A stretch of DNA of 47,993 nt from Acidobacteriota bacterium (GTDB lineage Bacteria; Actinomycetota; Acidimicrobiia; Spongiisociales; ZC4RG35): NCBI GenBank assembly GCA_004356805.1, contig SMXW01000014.1, positions 1 through 47,993 of the forward strand, written 5' to 3'. Below are positions 1-8,413 of this stretch, piece after piece. Numbering within the stretch: the first letter of the stretch is position 1; each line of letters starts with the position of its first letter. A program made the translations under genes and the position numbers. The notes under the pieces were generated by a model. That model did no database searches and was not told where the DNA came from. It saw nothing but the letters and a program-made list of their open reading frames with translations.

Positions 1-2712
1 CAGGATCCGCGCCGCCTCAACGCGGGTGATCTCGGACTCCCCCAGGTTCCTGACATAGCGCAACCCCATCCTCACCCCGACAGCGGGCCGAATCACATCT
101 TCGACGTGGCCTCTCCCCCGCCGCCATTGTTGGCCGAGATAGGTCACGATGTCCTCGGGATCGGCGTCGATGGGCTCGACCGTGCAGTCATGCCACGACA
201 CATTCACGTCGGGTGCCAGCACCACAACACCGTGCCGTTGAGCGTCCTGGACAAGAGAGTTGGGGCTGTAGAAGCCCATCGGCTGCGCATTGAGCAAACC
301 CGTCAGGTACTCGGCCGGGTAGTGAAACCGGAGCCAGGTCGACATGTAGACGATGTAGGCAAAGCTCACCGAATGACTCTCGGGAAAACCGAAACTGGCG
401 AAGCCCTGAAGCTTCTCCCAGATCTCGTCGGCTGCTGCGTCGGTAATCCCTTTAGCCGCCATCCCGACGTACACCTCGTCCTTGAGCCGGCCCATCGCCT
501 GCTCGGAGCGTTTATGTGTCATCGCCTGCCGGAGTCTGTCGGCCTGTGACCCGTCGAACCCGGCACAGATCCGGGCCATTTCCATCAGTTGCTCCTGAAA
601 TATGGGAACACCCAGGGTCTTCTTCAAGATCGTTTCGGTAGAAGGATGCGGATAGCGAATTGGCTCCTCCCCGTTGCGACGACGCAGATAGGGGTGAACC
701 GACTGGCCCTGGATCGGCCCGGGCCGGATCAGAGCCACCTCCACAGCCAAGTCGTAGAAGGTCTTCGGCTTCATCTTGGGCAGGGTCGCCATCTGCGCCC
801 GCGACTCGATCTGGAAGAGCCCGACCGTGTCGGCCCGGGTGATCGACTCATAAATGGCCGGCTCTTGGGGGATACGGGCCAGATCAATCTCGACGCCGTG
901 AGTGTCCTCGATCATGTCGGTGGCAAGATGCAGCGCGTTGAGCATGCCAAGGCCCAGCAGGTCGAACTTGACGATCCCAACCGCGGCCGAGTCGTCCTTG
1001 TCCCACTGGATGACAGTCCGCCCCTCCATCCGACCCCACTCCAACGGCACCACCTGCCACAGCGGCCGGTCGGCGATCACCATCCCACCGGAGTGGATGC
1101 CAAGGTGACGTGGGTAGCCGTCGAGCCGCCAACAGATGTCGTAGATCATCTCGGCGGTCATTCCCGCAGGCAAGGGGGTGTCCATGCTCCTGAGCTGGGC
1201 CGGGTCACGGGTGTCGACGTATTTGGAGAGACCGTCCACCTGGGCCTGGGTGAACCCAAACGTCTTGGCCACATCGCGGAGCACCGACCGGGCCCGGTAG
1301 GTGATGACATTGGCCACCATCGCCGCCCGCTCCCTTCCGTAGCGGCGATAGCAGTACTGAATGACCTCCTCGCGACGGTCAGCTTCGAAGTCGATGTCGA
1401 TGTCGGGGGGCTTGCTCCGCTCCTCGGAGAGGAAACGCTCGAAGGGAAGTTGGAGACGTATCGGGTCGACACGGGTCAGTCCGATGCAACGACACACCGC
1501 GGAGTCGGCGCCCGACCCCCTGATCTGGCAGAAAATGTCCTGGCTCCTGGCAAAATCGACCAGGTCTTTGACCACAAGGAAATAGCCGGGGAATCCAAGT
1601 TTCTCGATTATCTCCAACTCGTGTTGCAGCCGACTCCGGGCTACCGGATCGATGCCGTCGTCCGATCCCGGATAGACGTCCCGGGCGCCCTCCCACGTGA
1701 GATGACGTAGGTAGTCCATCTCATCCCTGAAGTGACCGGGCATGGGGAAGTTCGGCAGCCGAGGGGCGACCAGACCGAGGTCGAAAGCGAGACGACGCCC
1801 CAACTCGGCACTCCGAGCCACTGCACCCGGATATCGGGCGAACCGGATTGACATCTCGTCGGGGTGCTTCAGATAGCGCTCGTCGCTGGCAGGACGAAAA
1901 CCATCCGCTTGGGCAAGGGTGCGCCGGCCGGCAATAGCGGCCAGCACCTCGGACAGATAGGCGTCGGCCCGATCGTGATAGTGGGCCTGGTTGGTGGCCA
2001 CGGTGGACAACGACAGTTTCTGAGCCACCTCCCAAAGCAAATCGTTGCGGGCATCGTCCTCGGGCATCCCGTGATGCCACATCTCGACATGGAGACGGGG
2101 ACCGAACATCTCATGGAGACGTGACGCTTCCCGAATTGTGGCGTCCAGGTCACCGGAAGCAGCCGCCATGGGGACGGCCCCCAAGTGACAACCGGTGAGG
2201 GCGTGGACATCGTTGTTGTCGGCGGCGATCGCAAGGTCGTCCCACGAATAGATGGGATGATCCTTCTCCCCTCTCATCTGTGCTTTGGTAATCAGATGAG
2301 AGAGGGTCCGGTAGCCATCGGGCGAGCCTGCCAGCAACAGAAGATGGTCGGACCCTGGTAGATCGGTGGGTTTGACCCCGTGTGCCCGAACACTCCTACC
2401 CCGACGCAACCTGCCCTGGCCTCCCTTGACCCGGGCATACCGCTGTTTGTCCCATTCCTGTGCCTTTGCCACTGGGTCGGCATGGCCAGACGGATTGACC
2501 TCCAACCCGATTTCCACTCCATAGATGGCGGGCAACCCGGCGGCCTTGGCTGCTTGCCAGAATCGGGAGACCCCGTAGAACCCATCATGATCGGTTACGG
2601 CGAGCGCCTCGTAGCCGAGCTCGATGGCCCGCTCCACCAGATCTTCGGGATGTGATGCCCCATCCAGAAACGAAAAGTTGGTGTGACAGTGGAGTTCGGC
2701 GTACCGGGACAT
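1..2712 (-). CDS. dnaE2: Error-prone DNA polymerase DnaE2 (ImuC), 3' end outside window
   Basis: C-family polymerase alpha subunit of the inducible translesion mutasome, acting with ImuA' and ImuB. The frame is open from the ATG at 2712 to the window edge, giving 904 residues; the C-terminal part (expected total about 1050) is missing. The N-terminal PHP domain opens with the H8-C-H10 motif followed by NFSFLDG. The polymerase catalytic site PDIDID lies near residues 436-441, and the third acidic residue is in KFDLLGL near 584. The segment SFGFPESHSVSFAYIVY and the following AQPMGFYSP are typical of DnaE2 rather than replicative DnaE1. The start is fixed by a TAGAGT -10 box ending six bases upstream, implying a leaderless mRNA. 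A perfect SOS palindrome overlaps that box, so LexA control is inferred. The partner genes imuA'-imuB lie 21 kb away on the same strand. No frameshift was seen in the stretches I translated. Confidence 0.95.
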   Translation of the reverse strand, partial: MSRYAELHCHTNFSFLDGASHPEDLVERAIELGYEALAVTDHDGFYGVSRFWQAAKAAGLPAIYGVEIGLEVNPSGHADPVAKAQEWDKQRYARVKGGQGRLRRGRSVRAHGVKPTDLPGSDHLLLLAGSPDGYRTLSHLITKAQMRGEKDHPIYSWDDLAIAADNNDVHALTGCHLGAVPMAAASGDLDATIREASRLHEMFGPRLHVEMWHHGMPEDDARNDLLWEVAQKLSLSTVATNQAHYHDRADAYLSEVLAAIAGRRTLAQADGFRPASDERYLKHPDEMSIRFARYPGAVARSAELGRRLAFDLGLVAPRLPNFPMPGHFRDEMDYLRHLTWEGARDVYPGSDDGIDPVARSRLQHELEIIEKLGFPGYFLVVKDLVDFARSQDIFCQIRGSGADSAVCRCIGLTRVDPIRLQLPFERFLSEERSKPPDIDIDFEADRREEVIQYCYRRYGRERAAMVANVITYRARSVLRDVAKTFGFTQAQVDGLSKYVDTRDPAQLRSMDTPLPAGMTAEMIYDICWRLDGYPRHLGIHSGGMVIADRPLWQVVPLEWGRMEGRTVIQWDKDDSAAVGIVKFDLLGLGMLNALHLATDMIEDTHGVEIDLARIPQEPAIYESITRADTVGLFQIESRAQMATLPKMKPKTFYDLAVEVALIRPGPIQGQSVHPYLRRRNGEEPIRYPHPSTETILKKTLGVPIFQEQLMEMARICAGFDGSQADRLRQAMTHKRSEQAMGRLKDEVYVGMAAKGITDAAADEIWEKLQGFASFGFPESHSVSFAYIVYMSTWLRFHYPAEYLTGLLNAQPMGFYSPNSLVQDAQRHGVVVLAPDVNVSWHDCTVEPIDADPEDIVTYLGQQWRRGRGHVEDVIRPAVGVRMGLRYVRNLGESEITRVEAARIL

Positions 2713-2718
2713 TGCCTC

Positions 2719-2724
2719 ACTCTA
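2719..2724 (-). promoter_or_regulatory. -10 box of dnaE2 (leaderless)
   Basis: TAGAGT on the minus strand, six bases before the dnaE2 ATG. Its first two bases are the last two of the SOS palindrome, so a bound repressor would cover the promoter. Confidence 0.65.
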
Positions 2725-2742
2725 TCGAACATATGTTCGATA
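2723..2742. promoter_or_regulatory. SOS box (LexA operator) of dnaE2
   Basis: Perfect 20-bp palindrome TATCGAACATATGTTCGATA. The core GAAC-N4-GTTC is the known actinobacterial and Gram-positive LexA site. The identical 20 bases recur before imuA' at 26248-26267. Confidence 0.93.
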
Positions 2743-2874
2743 TGTTCAGCCGGGCAGGATTCTGAATCCCCCCCTATCTCTTTTCCATATCCTTCTTTTC
2801 TGGGTTGCCTGAGAAGGATGAACGGATCAATCCCCCCGAAGGAGGACCGGCTACCGTCCGCTCAGGAGGTCAAC

Positions 2875-3099
2875 ATGGCATCGATCACCAAGACAATTCG
2901 ACTGTCGGGTAAGGCAGGCGGTTCGATAGAGGACGCGGTACGGACCGTCCTTGCCCGCGCCGCCACCACCGTCTCCGATATCCAGAAATTCGAGATCGTC
3001 GAGGTTGGGGGCGAAGTGGACGATTCGGGTGCCCCGAAATTGTTCACGGTGACCCTCGATATCACCTTCGGCATCAAGGACCCCGTCGAGCACGGCTGA
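2875..3099 (+). CDS. Dodecin-like flavin-binding protein
   Basis: 74-residue protein that looks like dodecin, a small family forming hollow dodecamers that bind riboflavin, FMN or CoA-type ligands in the cytoplasm. The pattern is typical: a short beta strand (ITKTIRLSG), one helix (SIEDAVRTVLARAATTV), then the strand region FEIVEVGGEV and a final strand ending in GIKDPVEHG. Length matches the family (65-75 residues). The ATG at 2875 is preceded by a strong ribosome site AGGAGGT at 2864-2870, which decides the start over an upstream in-frame ATG at 2683. It is 28 bases from the following hydrolase gene and may share its transcript. The exact ligand cannot be read from the sequence. Confidence 0.85.
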   Translation: MASITKTIRLSGKAGGSIEDAVRTVLARAATTVSDIQKFEIVEVGGEVDDSGAPKLFTVTLDITFGIKDPVEHG

Positions 3100-3127
3100 G
3101 CCTCAACTCGATTGAGCCGTCCAAGTC

Positions 3128-4102
3128 ATGAGCATTCCGGCGCCCCAGTCCCTTGACCATGGAATCCATCTGATTCCCGTTCCCCTGCCGTACAAATCGC
3201 CACCGTGGGTCAATGTCTACGCGGTCGAGTCCAACGGTGGGCTTCTTCTGATCGACTGTGGAACCGACTGGGAGCCCGGAAGAGAGGCCATTCGTCAGGG
3301 TTTCGCTGATCTCGGGCTCGAGGAGTCAGCCGTTCACACCCTGGTTGTCTCCCACCTACATCCCGATCATGTCGGAATGTCTGCTCGCCTCGTCAGCGAC
3401 TGGGGATGTCGTTTCGTGATGCACGAGCGGGCGGCCAAGCTCGTCGATCGCTACAACGACAGCCCGGGATACATGAATCGCCTGGTGAAGATCGGTTCTG
3501 TTCACGGAATACCCGATTCAGCCACCAACGCCGCGACCCACGTCGAGCGCCCCGACTACATGCCGTTGCTCGAGCCGCCCGACTTTTTGGTTGGCGACGG
3601 TGACACGATCGACCTCGGTGATGGTCGCAGCCTCCACGTGGTGCACACCCCCGGCCACGAACCGGCCCACATATGTCTTCGCGACAGCCGCACTGGCATC
3701 CTCTTCTCTGGTGACCACATCCTCCCGCGGATCTCCCCGGTGATCATGTACGACCTCGATCTCGGGGACGTGTTGGGCGATTACCTCGGCTCGTTGCAGA
3801 GATTGATCGCCATGGACCTGGGCGTTACCTACCCGGCACATGGAACCCTCATCGACCAGGGCGGCGAGAGAGCCAGGCAGATCCTCCTGCATCACGACCG
3901 GCGACTCCTCGACATGGCCGAGCTGGTTCGTTCTGAGGACACAACAGCGTGGAATGTGATGCTCAAGTCATTCCGGCCAAACCTCGATCCGCTGCAGTCG
4001 CGTCTCGCCTTCCTGGAAACGATCTCCCACCTCGAACATCTCAGACTCACCGGTCGTATCCGGGACGAGGAGAGGAATGGAAAGGTGATCTACCGGGCTT
4101 GA
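3128..4102 (+). CDS. Metallo-beta-lactamase fold hydrolase, LACTB2-like
   Basis: 324-residue MBL-fold hydrolase. The metal-binding signature HLHPDH is near residue 77; further ligands are expected in HTPGHEPAH, SGDH and PAHGT, all present in the usual order. After the core, the last 80 residues (RARQILLHHDRRLLDMAELV onward) resemble the C-terminal winged-helix segment of LACTB2/GloB-like members, which are thioesterases, glyoxalase II-like enzymes or nucleases. The substrate cannot be assigned. No clear ribosome site precedes the ATG; translation may depend on the dodecin-like gene ending 28 bases upstream. Confidence 0.85.
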   Translation: MSIPAPQSLDHGIHLIPVPLPYKSPPWVNVYAVESNGGLLLIDCGTDWEPGREAIRQGFADLGLEESAVHTLVVSHLHPDHVGMSARLVSDWGCRFVMHERAAKLVDRYNDSPGYMNRLVKIGSVHGIPDSATNAATHVERPDYMPLLEPPDFLVGDGDTIDLGDGRSLHVVHTPGHEPAHICLRDSRTGILFSGDHILPRISPVIMYDLDLGDVLGDYLGSLQRLIAMDLGVTYPAHGTLIDQGGERARQILLHHDRRLLDMAELVRSEDTTAWNVMLKSFRPNLDPLQSRLAFLETISHLEHLRLTGRIRDEERNGKVIYRA

Positions 4103-4191
4103 GCGAATGTAATGGGTTGGCATGTGTGTGAACATGGACGAGTATGTGACCGGTAGCGGTGCGCGCCGTTTGCGCATGAAGGAGCTCTTTG

Positions 4192-4377
4192 ATGATGTTT
4201 GCCTATCTGGACGCTGGTTCGGGAAGCCTCATTCTCCAAGCGGTGCTTGGTGGAATCGCCGGACTGGTAGTCGCGGTCAAAGCGTGGAGGGCAAGGATGC
4301 TCGGACGCAAGGCGGCGGCCCAAGAGTCAGAGACTGCAAGCCCCGCTGACGAGTCGGCACTCACCTCCGAGTCGTAA
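4192..4377 (+). CDS. Tiny membrane protein with YLDAGSGS motif
   Basis: About 61 residues. It has an N-terminal YLDAGSGS motif, one hydrophobic segment (about residues 12-30), a basic stretch KAWRARMLGRK and a polar tail rich in Ser and Glu. I recall similar small proteins (YLDPGSGS-type) near methyltransferase and sulfatase-like genes in other bacteria; no biochemical function is known to me. The GGAG at 4181-4184 places the start at the ATG at 4192 (or 4195); an in-frame TTG at 4189 is less likely. The gene ends five bases before the methyltransferase fusion, which suggests co-translation. The likely topology is a single-pass anchor with a cytoplasmic tail. Confidence 0.75.
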   Translation: MMFAYLDAGSGSLILQAVLGGIAGLVVAVKAWRARMLGRKAAAQESETASPADESALTSES

Positions 4378-4382
4378 CCCCG

Positions 4383-5744
4383 ATGGTCTCGGCCGATCCG
4401 GGCTCTTTCCGGGACCCGGCGTCCAGGGTCGTTCACGACGGCAATCGCGTCCTCCGTCTTCTCGACGAGCGGGGGCTGGAAGCATGGCAAGCTCTCAAAG
4501 CCACCTCCTTCTTTGAGAAAGCCGTCGCCGACGGCCGACTGATTCACACAGAAGAGACATCCGACTTCCCGGCAGACGCAGCCGGCGCACTCGAACATCA
4601 GCGACTGTCCCTCATCACTTATCCCTACGAGTGGACCTTCTCGATGTTGAAGGACGCAGCTCTCCTGCAACTCGACCTTCTCGCCGACGCACTCGCCGAC
4701 GGCATCACAATCAAGGACGCAACCCCGTTCAACATCCAGTTCGTTTCGGGAAAGCCGATCTTCATCGACCTCGGGTCCTTCGAGGCGTATCGGTCCGGGG
4801 AGCCTTGGATCGGATACCGGCAGTTCACACGTCAGTTTCTCTTCCCGCTGATGTTGAGGGCGTGGGTAGGTCTCGCGTACCAACCGTGGCTGCGCGGCGA
4901 TATGGAAGGCCCAACTGCCGGAGAGATGAAACTACTACTCTCAACAGCACAAAGACTGCGGCCCGGCGCTCTGATGCACGTCTCCCTTCAGGCTCGCATG
5001 GAGGACCGAATGTCTGGTGCCGCCGTCCGGGAGGAGCTCAAGGACGCCGGATTCAGCGTTGACCTCATACTCGCCAATGTCCGGAAGCTGAGAAGTCTCG
5101 TCGAATCCCTCGAGTGGGACCACGAAGTGGAGGGGTGGTCGGACTATCAGTCTTGTACCCACGTGGGGAGAGATCGTGACGCCAAAAGCGAGTTCCTCGA
5201 GGGTGCCCTCGATCGAGCGCGACCGGAGATGGTCGCCGACCTCGGCGCCAATGACGGTCACTTCTCCGACATCGCGGCAGAATCGGGGGCTCACGCTGTT
5301 GCCATCGACAGCGACGAGCCGGTCCTCGATGATCTCTATCAGCGCAGCCGCGGAAAGAACATATCGATAATCGTTTCTGATCTGGCGAACCCGACACCGT
5401 CTCAGGGGTGGGCCGGCAAGGAGCGACCCGGGCTTTTCGAGAGAGTGAAACCCGACGTCGTTATCGCCTACGGAGTCATCCATCATCTCATCTACACGAC
5501 GAGCATTCCACCGCGAGCAGTCATGGAGTGGTTGAGGAGTTTCGCCTGCGTCGTGGTGGTGGAGTTCGTCGCGCCCGAAGATGAGATGGTGGCAAAGCTC
5601 ACCGCCAACAAGCTGGCTCGGGAACTGCACCATGGACGTAACGAGAAGGAATTTCGGGCCATCATCGCAGCGATGTTTGACGTGCACTCGGAACGGACAC
5701 TCGAATCCGGCACTCGCATCCTGTTTGAGTTGATACCCCGCTAG
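4383..5744 (+). CDS. Kinase-like N-domain fused to SAM methyltransferase
   Basis: 453 residues. The C-terminal part is a class I SAM-dependent methyltransferase: motif I VADLGANDG at residues 284-292, acidic ribose-binding region AIDSDE near 308-312 and a motif IV-like stretch DVVIAYGVIHHL near 355-366. The N-terminal third reads like the C-lobe of an aminoglycoside-phosphotransferase or small-molecule kinase: D112-A-T-P-F-N117 matches the D-x4-N catalytic loop, and I-D129-L-G-S matches the Mg-binding DFG-like site. A patch rich in aromatics, SLITYPYEWTFSML (residues 76-89), precedes it. Whether the kinase part is active is unknown. It follows the tiny membrane protein by five bases and converges on the membrane transferase at 5762-8227. 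The methyl acceptor is unknown; a surface glycan is a guess from context. Confidence 0.8.
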   Translation: MVSADPGSFRDPASRVVHDGNRVLRLLDERGLEAWQALKATSFFEKAVADGRLIHTEETSDFPADAAGALEHQRLSLITYPYEWTFSMLKDAALLQLDLLADALADGITIKDATPFNIQFVSGKPIFIDLGSFEAYRSGEPWIGYRQFTRQFLFPLMLRAWVGLAYQPWLRGDMEGPTAGEMKLLLSTAQRLRPGALMHVSLQARMEDRMSGAAVREELKDAGFSVDLILANVRKLRSLVESLEWDHEVEGWSDYQSCTHVGRDRDAKSEFLEGALDRARPEMVADLGANDGHFSDIAAESGAHAVAIDSDEPVLDDLYQRSRGKNISIIVSDLANPTPSQGWAGKERPGLFERVKPDVVIAYGVIHHLIYTTSIPPRAVMEWLRSFACVVVVEFVAPEDEMVAKLTANKLARELHHGRNEKEFRAIIAAMFDVHSERTLESGTRILFELIPR

Positions 5745-5767
5745 GAGTCGCCGCGAAGCGTCTAGCG
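5739..5767. terminator. Shared hairpin between convergent genes
   Basis: Inverted repeat CGCTAG (5739-5744) and CTAGCG (5762-5767) enclosing a GC-rich centre. The arms contain the stop codons of both converging genes. It lacks a T tract, so termination strength is uncertain. Confidence 0.4.
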
Positions 5768-8227
5768 AGTCAGGCGGACGGGGTCTCCAACTGCGTACGA
5801 GCCAAATTCTGCGACAACCATCAACTGATCAACGTCTGCCGGCACAAGCTGGGTCTCGATGTCGAACGAAAAGCCTGAAATGAGCAGATCCTCGCTGTCG
5901 AACCACCGAACCACATTCTCGTTCTCCTTGTCGGGTGGGCCATAAGCGACAAGGGTTTCGCCGGCGAACACGTAGATCATGTCGGGTGTCTGGTTCCGGG
6001 TGATATCAGCGGCCCATCCCTCAACCGTCCAACCACTATCAGTCGATGCCACCCTCTCCACCTGGATCCGGCGACTGCCCTCGGTCTGGATCTCGAGGAG
6101 ATGCCCATCGTTGGAGACCAGTTCGAGAGATAGGACATCTGCTGAGCCTGATACCCATCCACCTCCGTCGACGGGCACGAGAATGTCGATCTCGTTGTGC
6201 CCGTCCACCAGGAGTTCCTCGTTGATCATTCCCCGGATTGTCCCTCCACCCGAGCTATCCCGGGAGACAAACCCGACGCCCCCAACACTTCCGTTGACGA
6301 TCAGAAGCAGATCGTTCGATATGACTTCGGGGGGAAGCTCGATACGACCCGTCAGGAGTGTCTGGACCATTCCTGTATCCATGTCGAGCTCTGCCAGGGA
6401 GGCGCCACGCTCTAGAGACCAACGCAGTTCGTCGCTGTCGTTGACGGTGAGCCCATCCACCGACTGACCCACGAGTGCCTGATACGGGCCAACACCCGCG
6501 ACTCCGGCCCAACTCGATTGATCGGGAACCCAGGTGTAGTTTCGATTCACCTGATCGAACAGAACGCTGAGCTCGGTATCCGCACCATCGCCGTTACAGC
6601 ACCAGCGCAGGGGCTCGTGAGCTCGGTCAATACCTTCGAGCTGAAGCAGTGAGATACCATCGAACGCCCACGCCGCAGAGACATCGAGGACCTCGGCAAT
6701 CGTTGGCATGATGTCGATCCCGAAGACCGGCTCGTCTCTGACTTCTCCGGTCGTCTGGTTGGGATACTTGATGAACAGCGGCACCCGATAGAGATCGTCA
6801 CGATTGTTGTCGTATGGCCAGCGACGATGCTCGCCTGGCACGAAGGATGCACCGTGATCGGCGACGACCACAATCATCGTCTCGTCCCATGTGCCGGTTT
6901 CGTCGAGCTTGTCGAAGAGTCGACCGAGCATGGTGTCGAGAAAACCGAGCTGATAGAGATGGCGTTGGAACCCCATGAGAGCCGGCTCCGAGTCCAGGGC
7001 CCAGCGCCCGTTGCCCTCGACACCCTCGACCTCGGTGTACTCCTCGGGTCGGTCGTAGTGGGTGCCGCTCGGATTTATCTCCCACGGCACGTGCGGGGCC
7101 TGGAGATGGGCATAGCTGAGTGTTGGCGAGCCGTCTGCGTCGATACCGTCGATGATCCGCTGCATCCAGTCGACCCATCTGGCCCTGATTCCGGAAGGAG
7201 GAACCGGCAGACCTTCTATCTCAACGCCTGCGCCGGTGGGCGCCCTGGTCTGCCCGAGGAACCCCTTCCAGGCATTGTCGATGCTCGGCAGATTCTCCCG
7301 TAGCACGATCGGGAGGGAAAGATGGCCGAAGACCACGCCTACATCTTGAATCAACGCGCTGAATCGAGCCGGTGCACGTCCTGCGTAGTCGGGACAGATG
7401 TCCTCGGGGCACATGTCGGCGACCCATTCGATGACATGCATCTCATAGATATTGCCCAACAACGTGAACAGGTTTTCAGGATGATCAACCGACGAAGGGC
7501 TCATCCCCTTCTCTCCAAGAACTCCCGTGAGGATTGCCGGGACGCTCTGGGTGGTTGCGATCGAACTCGACAGGGCATTTCGATACCAAGTGCCCTCCTG
7601 TTCCAAACGAGCAAAATTGGGAAAGAGTTCGGCGTTGACGCTTCCCGTCTGATCCATTACCGAGGCCAGCGGCATTTCATCCAATTGGATGATCACGATC
7701 GGAGCCGGATTGGCAACTTCGACAGTGGTGTCCGCAGTCTCGAGTTCTGTCCAGATCAGTCGCGCCGACGCCGAGGTCGCCACGAACATGATCATGACCA
7801 GGGGAAGTGCAATCGCAAACCACACGAGCACACCTTCGAATCGACGGACCATGAGAACCACAACCACAGTGACACCAAGGGCTATGGCGATTGCCAGGAT
7901 GGTGTTGTCAGGAAGGACCTGTCGGCTGATCACAAGTCCGATGGCTACTGCCAAAACGCCGACCATCGCCTTGTAGGCGATATCGCCAGCGCGACCGCCG
8001 ATCCGATCTGTGACCCAGAGAATGACCAGAGCCACTGTCGGCACGGCCAGGATGATCAGCAGCCCGAAGAGGACGATTTCTCCGGGGCTGGTCCGATTGG
8101 CCACAAACACATCCGGATTGCGGCCATAGATGTCGAGAAGCGGCGCCGCGAAGGCGGCTGCGCCCAGACCACAAATCACGAGAAGTCTTCGCCAGACTCG
8201 GTTTTGCTCGTTTGGTCCCGAAACCAC
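5762..8227 (-). CDS. Membrane alkaline-phosphatase-superfamily transferase/sulfatase-like protein
   Basis: 821 residues from the GTG at 8227. There are about five membrane segments in residues 12-153, then a large extracytoplasmic sulfatase-like domain and a C-terminal beta-rich region. Metal-site motifs are visible: LDEMP near 182-186 and VVADHG further on. The formylglycine motif C/S-x-P-x-R of true sulfatases is absent; the aligned position reads ATTQSVPAILTG, and the Thr five residues before Pro is shared with the paralogue at 20807-22921. That favours a phosphoglycerol- or phosphoethanolamine-transferase-like chemistry at a Thr nucleophile (inference). The start is chosen from the TACCTT box six bases upstream; an ATG at 8230 and a GTG at 8254 are alternatives. 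It converges on the methyltransferase fusion. Confidence 0.82.
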   Translation of the reverse strand: MVSGPNEQNRVWRRLLVICGLGAAAFAAPLLDIYGRNPDVFVANRTSPGEIVLFGLLIILAVPTVALVILWVTDRIGGRAGDIAYKAMVGVLAVAIGLVISRQVLPDNTILAIAIALGVTVVVVLMVRRFEGVLVWFAIALPLVMIMFVATSASARLIWTELETADTTVEVANPAPIVIIQLDEMPLASVMDQTGSVNAELFPNFARLEQEGTWYRNALSSSIATTQSVPAILTGVLGEKGMSPSSVDHPENLFTLLGNIYEMHVIEWVADMCPEDICPDYAGRAPARFSALIQDVGVVFGHLSLPIVLRENLPSIDNAWKGFLGQTRAPTGAGVEIEGLPVPPSGIRARWVDWMQRIIDGIDADGSPTLSYAHLQAPHVPWEINPSGTHYDRPEEYTEVEGVEGNGRWALDSEPALMGFQRHLYQLGFLDTMLGRLFDKLDETGTWDETMIVVVADHGASFVPGEHRRWPYDNNRDDLYRVPLFIKYPNQTTGEVRDEPVFGIDIMPTIAEVLDVSAAWAFDGISLLQLEGIDRAHEPLRWCCNGDGADTELSVLFDQVNRNYTWVPDQSSWAGVAGVGPYQALVGQSVDGLTVNDSDELRWSLERGASLAELDMDTGMVQTLLTGRIELPPEVISNDLLLIVNGSVGGVGFVSRDSSGGGTIRGMINEELLVDGHNEIDILVPVDGGGWVSGSADVLSLELVSNDGHLLEIQTEGSRRIQVERVASTDSGWTVEGWAADITRNQTPDMIYVFAGETLVAYGPPDKENENVVRWFDSEDLLISGFSFDIETQLVPADVDQLMVVAEFGSYAVGDPVRLTR

Positions 8228-8233
8228 CATAGA

Positions 8234-8239
8234 AAGGTA
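8234..8239 (-). promoter_or_regulatory. -10 box, leaderless, of the membrane transferase
   Basis: TACCTT on the minus strand, then six bases, then GTG at 8227. It matches the TA(G/C)NNT pattern found before other genes of this window. Confidence 0.5.
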
Positions 8240-8401
8240 ATTGGCCGCGACCACAACCTGACATATCTATCTGAGCTATCGGCTGTTTTCGAGGCCCATC
8301 CTACCGATACGCCTCCGGTCCCCCGACCCCGACACATTCTCACGCTCGAAGTCCACAGTCTTCTCGCCTGGACACCAAGCTGAGTTGAGCCAGGTGACCC
8401 G

Positions 8402-8407
8402 TACAAT
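8402..8407 (+). promoter_or_regulatory. -10 box, leaderless, of the ABC exporter
   Basis: TACAAT, six bases before the ATG at 8414, with no ribosome site between. No convincing -35 hexamer at the usual distance. Confidence 0.65.
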
Positions 8408-8413
8408 CTGCCT

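Noticed and set aside
589-1710. Long plus-strand open frame of 373 codons
   Set aside because: It is antisense to dnaE2, whose protein is unmistakable; the amino-acid content is that of a shadow frame.
7322-8383. Plus-strand open frame of 353 codons with many His and Asp
   Set aside because: Antisense to the membrane transferase N-terminal region; a mirror of hydrophobic codons.
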